A stretch of DNA of 23,804 nucleotides. It comes from Methanofastidiosum sp. Lineage in GTDB: Archaea > Methanobacteriota_B > Thermococci > Methanofastidiosales > Methanofastidiosaceae. Position 1 is the first letter of the stretch, and each line of letters begins with the position of its first letter. The DNA lies in NCBI GenBank assembly GCA_035362715.1, contig DAOSDU010000019.1, forward strand, positions 1-23,804. Reading direction: 5' to 3'. The notes beneath the pieces were generated by a model, which had not been told where the DNA came from, made no database searches, and saw only the letters and a program-made list of their open reading frames with translations. The position numbers and the translations under genes are program-made. Shown here one piece after another: positions 22,309-23,804 of this stretch.

Positions 22309-22866
22309 TTATCTTTTAGCTCTTTCATTTATTAGAATGCAACCAGTCCAGACAATCTTATCTGGGTAAAACTTATTGTCAATGCCAAAATCATCAAGAA
22401 GCTTCTGTACATCAATTCCAAGCGATTCAAGGGAAGGCCTTGCCTTGTGAGGGTGTTTGCAAGGCCTATTTGTTATAGCTTTACACTCTATGCAAAAGGA
22501 ACAACTACCACCCACTAAGCCCCATGACTCAATCCCTTTTTGAGATAGAAAATTTTCTAGCTCAAGTATCTTCTTGTGAAAGTCTATTTTAGATCTTTTG
22601 ACTTTATTTTTGTCTTTTACATCTACATCTTCAAAATATCTTATCAAGATAGCTTTGTTATAATTGGATAATTTAGACTTGATCTCTTCAACTGTACCTA
22701 TAAATGGGGGGCACATGTAATGTTTTCCATAATTACCACATAAATTCTGGTAACAATACACTCTGATTCTTTCTTCAGGAATTAATACAGATGGATCAAA
22801 TTCTATGGACTCTTTCAAACTTAGTTTTTCAGATAATGATTCTAGCTCTGCTATGTATTCAGACAC
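22309..22866 (-). CDS. DUF2284 predicted metal-binding protein
   Basis: A Cys-rich protein of 185 residues. The first cluster of Cys is C38, C43 and C52 (VYCYQNLCGNYGKHYMCPP). The second is C122, C125, C128 and C136 (GGSCSFCIECKAITNRPCKHPHKARPS). This is the DUF2284 pattern, which probably binds an iron-sulfur cluster. The start is GTG at 22866, supported by TATA spacing that predicts a leaderless mRNA. No function is established that I know of. It is divergent from DUF371. Confidence 0.85.
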   Translation of the reverse strand: MSEYIAELESLSEKLSLKESIEFDPSVLIPEERIRVYCYQNLCGNYGKHYMCPPFIGTVEEIKSKLSNYNKAILIRYFEDVDVKDKNKVKRSKIDFHKKILELENFLSQKGIESWGLVGGSCSFCIECKAITNRPCKHPHKARPSLESLGIDVQKLLDDFGIDNKFYPDKIVWTGCILINERAKR

Positions 22867-22884
22867 AATACTAATTCAAAAGCA

Positions 22885-22898
22885 AATCTTTTAAGATT
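22885..22898. promoter_or_regulatory. Near-symmetric divergent promoter element
   Basis: AATCTT-TT-AAGATT has six-base inverted arms around a TATA-like centre. Its midpoint is about 25-26 bases from both start codons (GTG 22866 on the minus strand, ATG 22917 on the plus strand). One element may therefore drive two leaderless mRNAs in opposite directions. Confidence 0.5.
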
Positions 22899-22916
22899 AA
22901 AGGTTTTTTTTAGATT

Positions 22917-23318
22917 ATGATTTCATTTACAGTTAAGGGTCATCCGGGAATTACCGCAGAGCACAGAAGCACTTTAGAATTCACAAAAGATGACCAGATT
23001 AAAGGCAACGGCGATTGCATATTGGGAATATCATCAGACCATGATATTGGCGACCTTAACAAACTAAATGGAAGATTAATATTTGTAATGAAGTTAGATG
23101 GCATCGAAGAAGCTTTTGAAGCCACTATACCAAAAAATCACAAAATAACTGATCAAAGGGAGCTTGTCATAAGAACATCTTCGTTTATCTCAGACAGAAC
23201 CTATGCCATAACATCAAGCAAATCATCACTTGACATTGACAGAGGCTTAATTGAAGCCCTAAAAAAAGGCAAGGAAATGAAAATCATTGTCTATGAAAAG
23301 GAAAAATCTATACAATAG
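22917..23318 (+). CDS. DUF371 archaeal conserved protein
   Basis: A 133-residue protein of the archaea-specific DUF371 family. The N-terminal pattern FTVKGHPGITAEHRSTLEFTKDDQI and the GNGDCILGISSDHDI segment are characteristic. It has no signal peptide or membrane helix. The role is not known. The last 28 bases overlap the convergent methyltransferase gene, an unusual tail-to-tail overlap for two well-conserved families. Confidence 0.85.
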   Translation: MISFTVKGHPGITAEHRSTLEFTKDDQIKGNGDCILGISSDHDIGDLNKLNGRLIFVMKLDGIEEAFEATIPKNHKITDQRELVIRTSSFISDRTYAITSSKSSLDIDRGLIEALKKGKEMKIIVYEKEKSIQ

Positions 23319-23804
23319 ATATCTGTGTTTGGCGAATAGCTCTTTACAGTCCGTTCAGCTAGAAACTCAATCTTCTTATTATATTTTTCTGATTCTTCAG
23401 TTATCCTTTTCTTGACGAGATTAATATTCTCAGAAACTGCATAGAAGTGAACTATTGCACTCTTGTATGTTGAAAAGACGTCTGGAAGGAATTCAAATGA
23501 AGAGTGAGGTAGGTTCATGATTATCCTATCGGGGTTTTCAATATTCTTTATCTCGATTCTTGAATCGCCATGTATAGGGAGAATATTATAAGTCTTGTTA
23601 AGGGCAATATTCTTCTTAAGGTAGTATATGGCCACTTCATTTATATCAATCGAGTATATTGTTTTAGGCTCTGACTTTTTAGAGATCATGAGCGAGAATG
23701 GTCCAACTCCACAGAACATGTCCAAGACTGTTTCATCTTTATTGATAAGAGAGGTTATTCTTTTCCTCTCCTCCGATAATCTCGGTGAAAAATATACCTT
23801 CGAA
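23291..23804 (-). CDS. trm5: Trm5-like tRNA (guanine37-N1) methyltransferase (partial, N-terminus off the window)
   Basis: SAM-dependent methyltransferase that makes m1G37, the substrate of Taw1. About 171 C-terminal residues are visible, beginning SKVYFSPRLSEERKRI. They include the SAM motif VLDMFCGVGPFSL, SIDINEVAIYYLKKNI and IMNLPHSSFEFLPD, whose N-L-P is the Trm5 catalytic-site signature. The N-terminal D1 and part of the D2 domain would lie beyond the right edge. The related TYW2 family is the alternative, but the N-L-P motif favours Trm5. The 3' end overlaps DUF371 by 28 bases. Confidence 0.78.
   Translation of the reverse strand, partial: SKVYFSPRLSEERKRITSLINKDETVLDMFCGVGPFSLMISKKSEPKTIYSIDINEVAIYYLKKNIALNKTYNILPIHGDSRIEIKNIENPDRIIMNLPHSSFEFLPDVFSTYKSAIVHFYAVSENINLVKKRITEESEKYNKKIEFLAERTVKSYSPNTDIYCIDFSFS

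Overview
The window comes from an AT-rich archaeal chromosome, most likely a euryarchaeote on or near a methanogen lineage. The evidence is an archaeal S10-type ribosomal protein order, a prefoldin beta subunit, an O-phosphoseryl-tRNA(Cys) synthetase (SepRS), an archaeal 4-demethylwyosine synthase (Taw1), a Trm5-like tRNA methyltransferase, DUF371, a histone-fold protein, TATA-type promoters and frequent TTG/GTG starts. A Methanofastidiosum-like or related lineage is a reasonable guess, but the sequence alone cannot settle this. No tRNA, rRNA, CRISPR array, transposase or phage gene was recognised. The longest stretch without a gene is the 211 bases at 3503-3713.

Layout. 1-3502 (minus): ribosomal proteins uL3-uL4-uL23-uL2-uS19-uL22, running off the left edge, with a structured-looking leader at 3503-3713 and a small LSm/Sm-like gene upstream. 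4010-5581 (minus): a 523-residue protein I do not recognise, ending in a winged-helix-like region. 5700-7534 (plus): a lipoate-ligase C-terminal-domain protein (LplB type), a radical SAM protein of the LipS type, an HTH regulator and thioredoxin. 7581-11784 (minus): SepRS, a possible SecB-like protein, Taw1, a DHH/DHHA1 phosphoesterase and prefoldin beta. 11885-15595 (plus): NMN adenylyltransferase, ThiT, thiamine pyrophosphokinase, an E1-like ThiF/MoeB protein with no canonical start codon, and an MFS transporter. 15621-18975: a Cys-repeat lipoprotein, a DUF1624/HGSNAT-like membrane acyltransferase, an MBL-fold hydrolase, an extended histone-fold protein and an iron-sulfur flavoprotein. 19108-23804: a C-type-lectin surface protein broken by an in-frame TAA, RNase Z, a secreted transglutaminase-like protein, DUF2284, DUF371 and a partial Trm5-like methyltransferase.

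How the genes fit together. Much of the window serves translation and tRNA: ribosomal proteins, SepRS for tRNA-dependent cysteine synthesis, RNase Z for tRNA 3' maturation, and Trm5 plus Taw1 for the first two steps of wyosine formation at G37. A second theme is cofactors: lipoate assembly or attachment, NAD synthesis and thiamine salvage. The third is the cell surface: lipoprotein, lectin-like protein and transglutaminase-like protein.

The features most worth a second look are: the 47-bp perfect direct repeat on either side of the flavoprotein gene; the TAA that splits the lectin gene; the probable AUA start of the ThiF-like gene; the N-terminally short SepRS coupled to a SecB-like gene; the histone fold with a long C-terminal helix; the lipoate cluster; the unrecognised 523-residue protein; and a set of tightly spaced, apparently leaderless promoters, one of them nearly symmetric and divergent.
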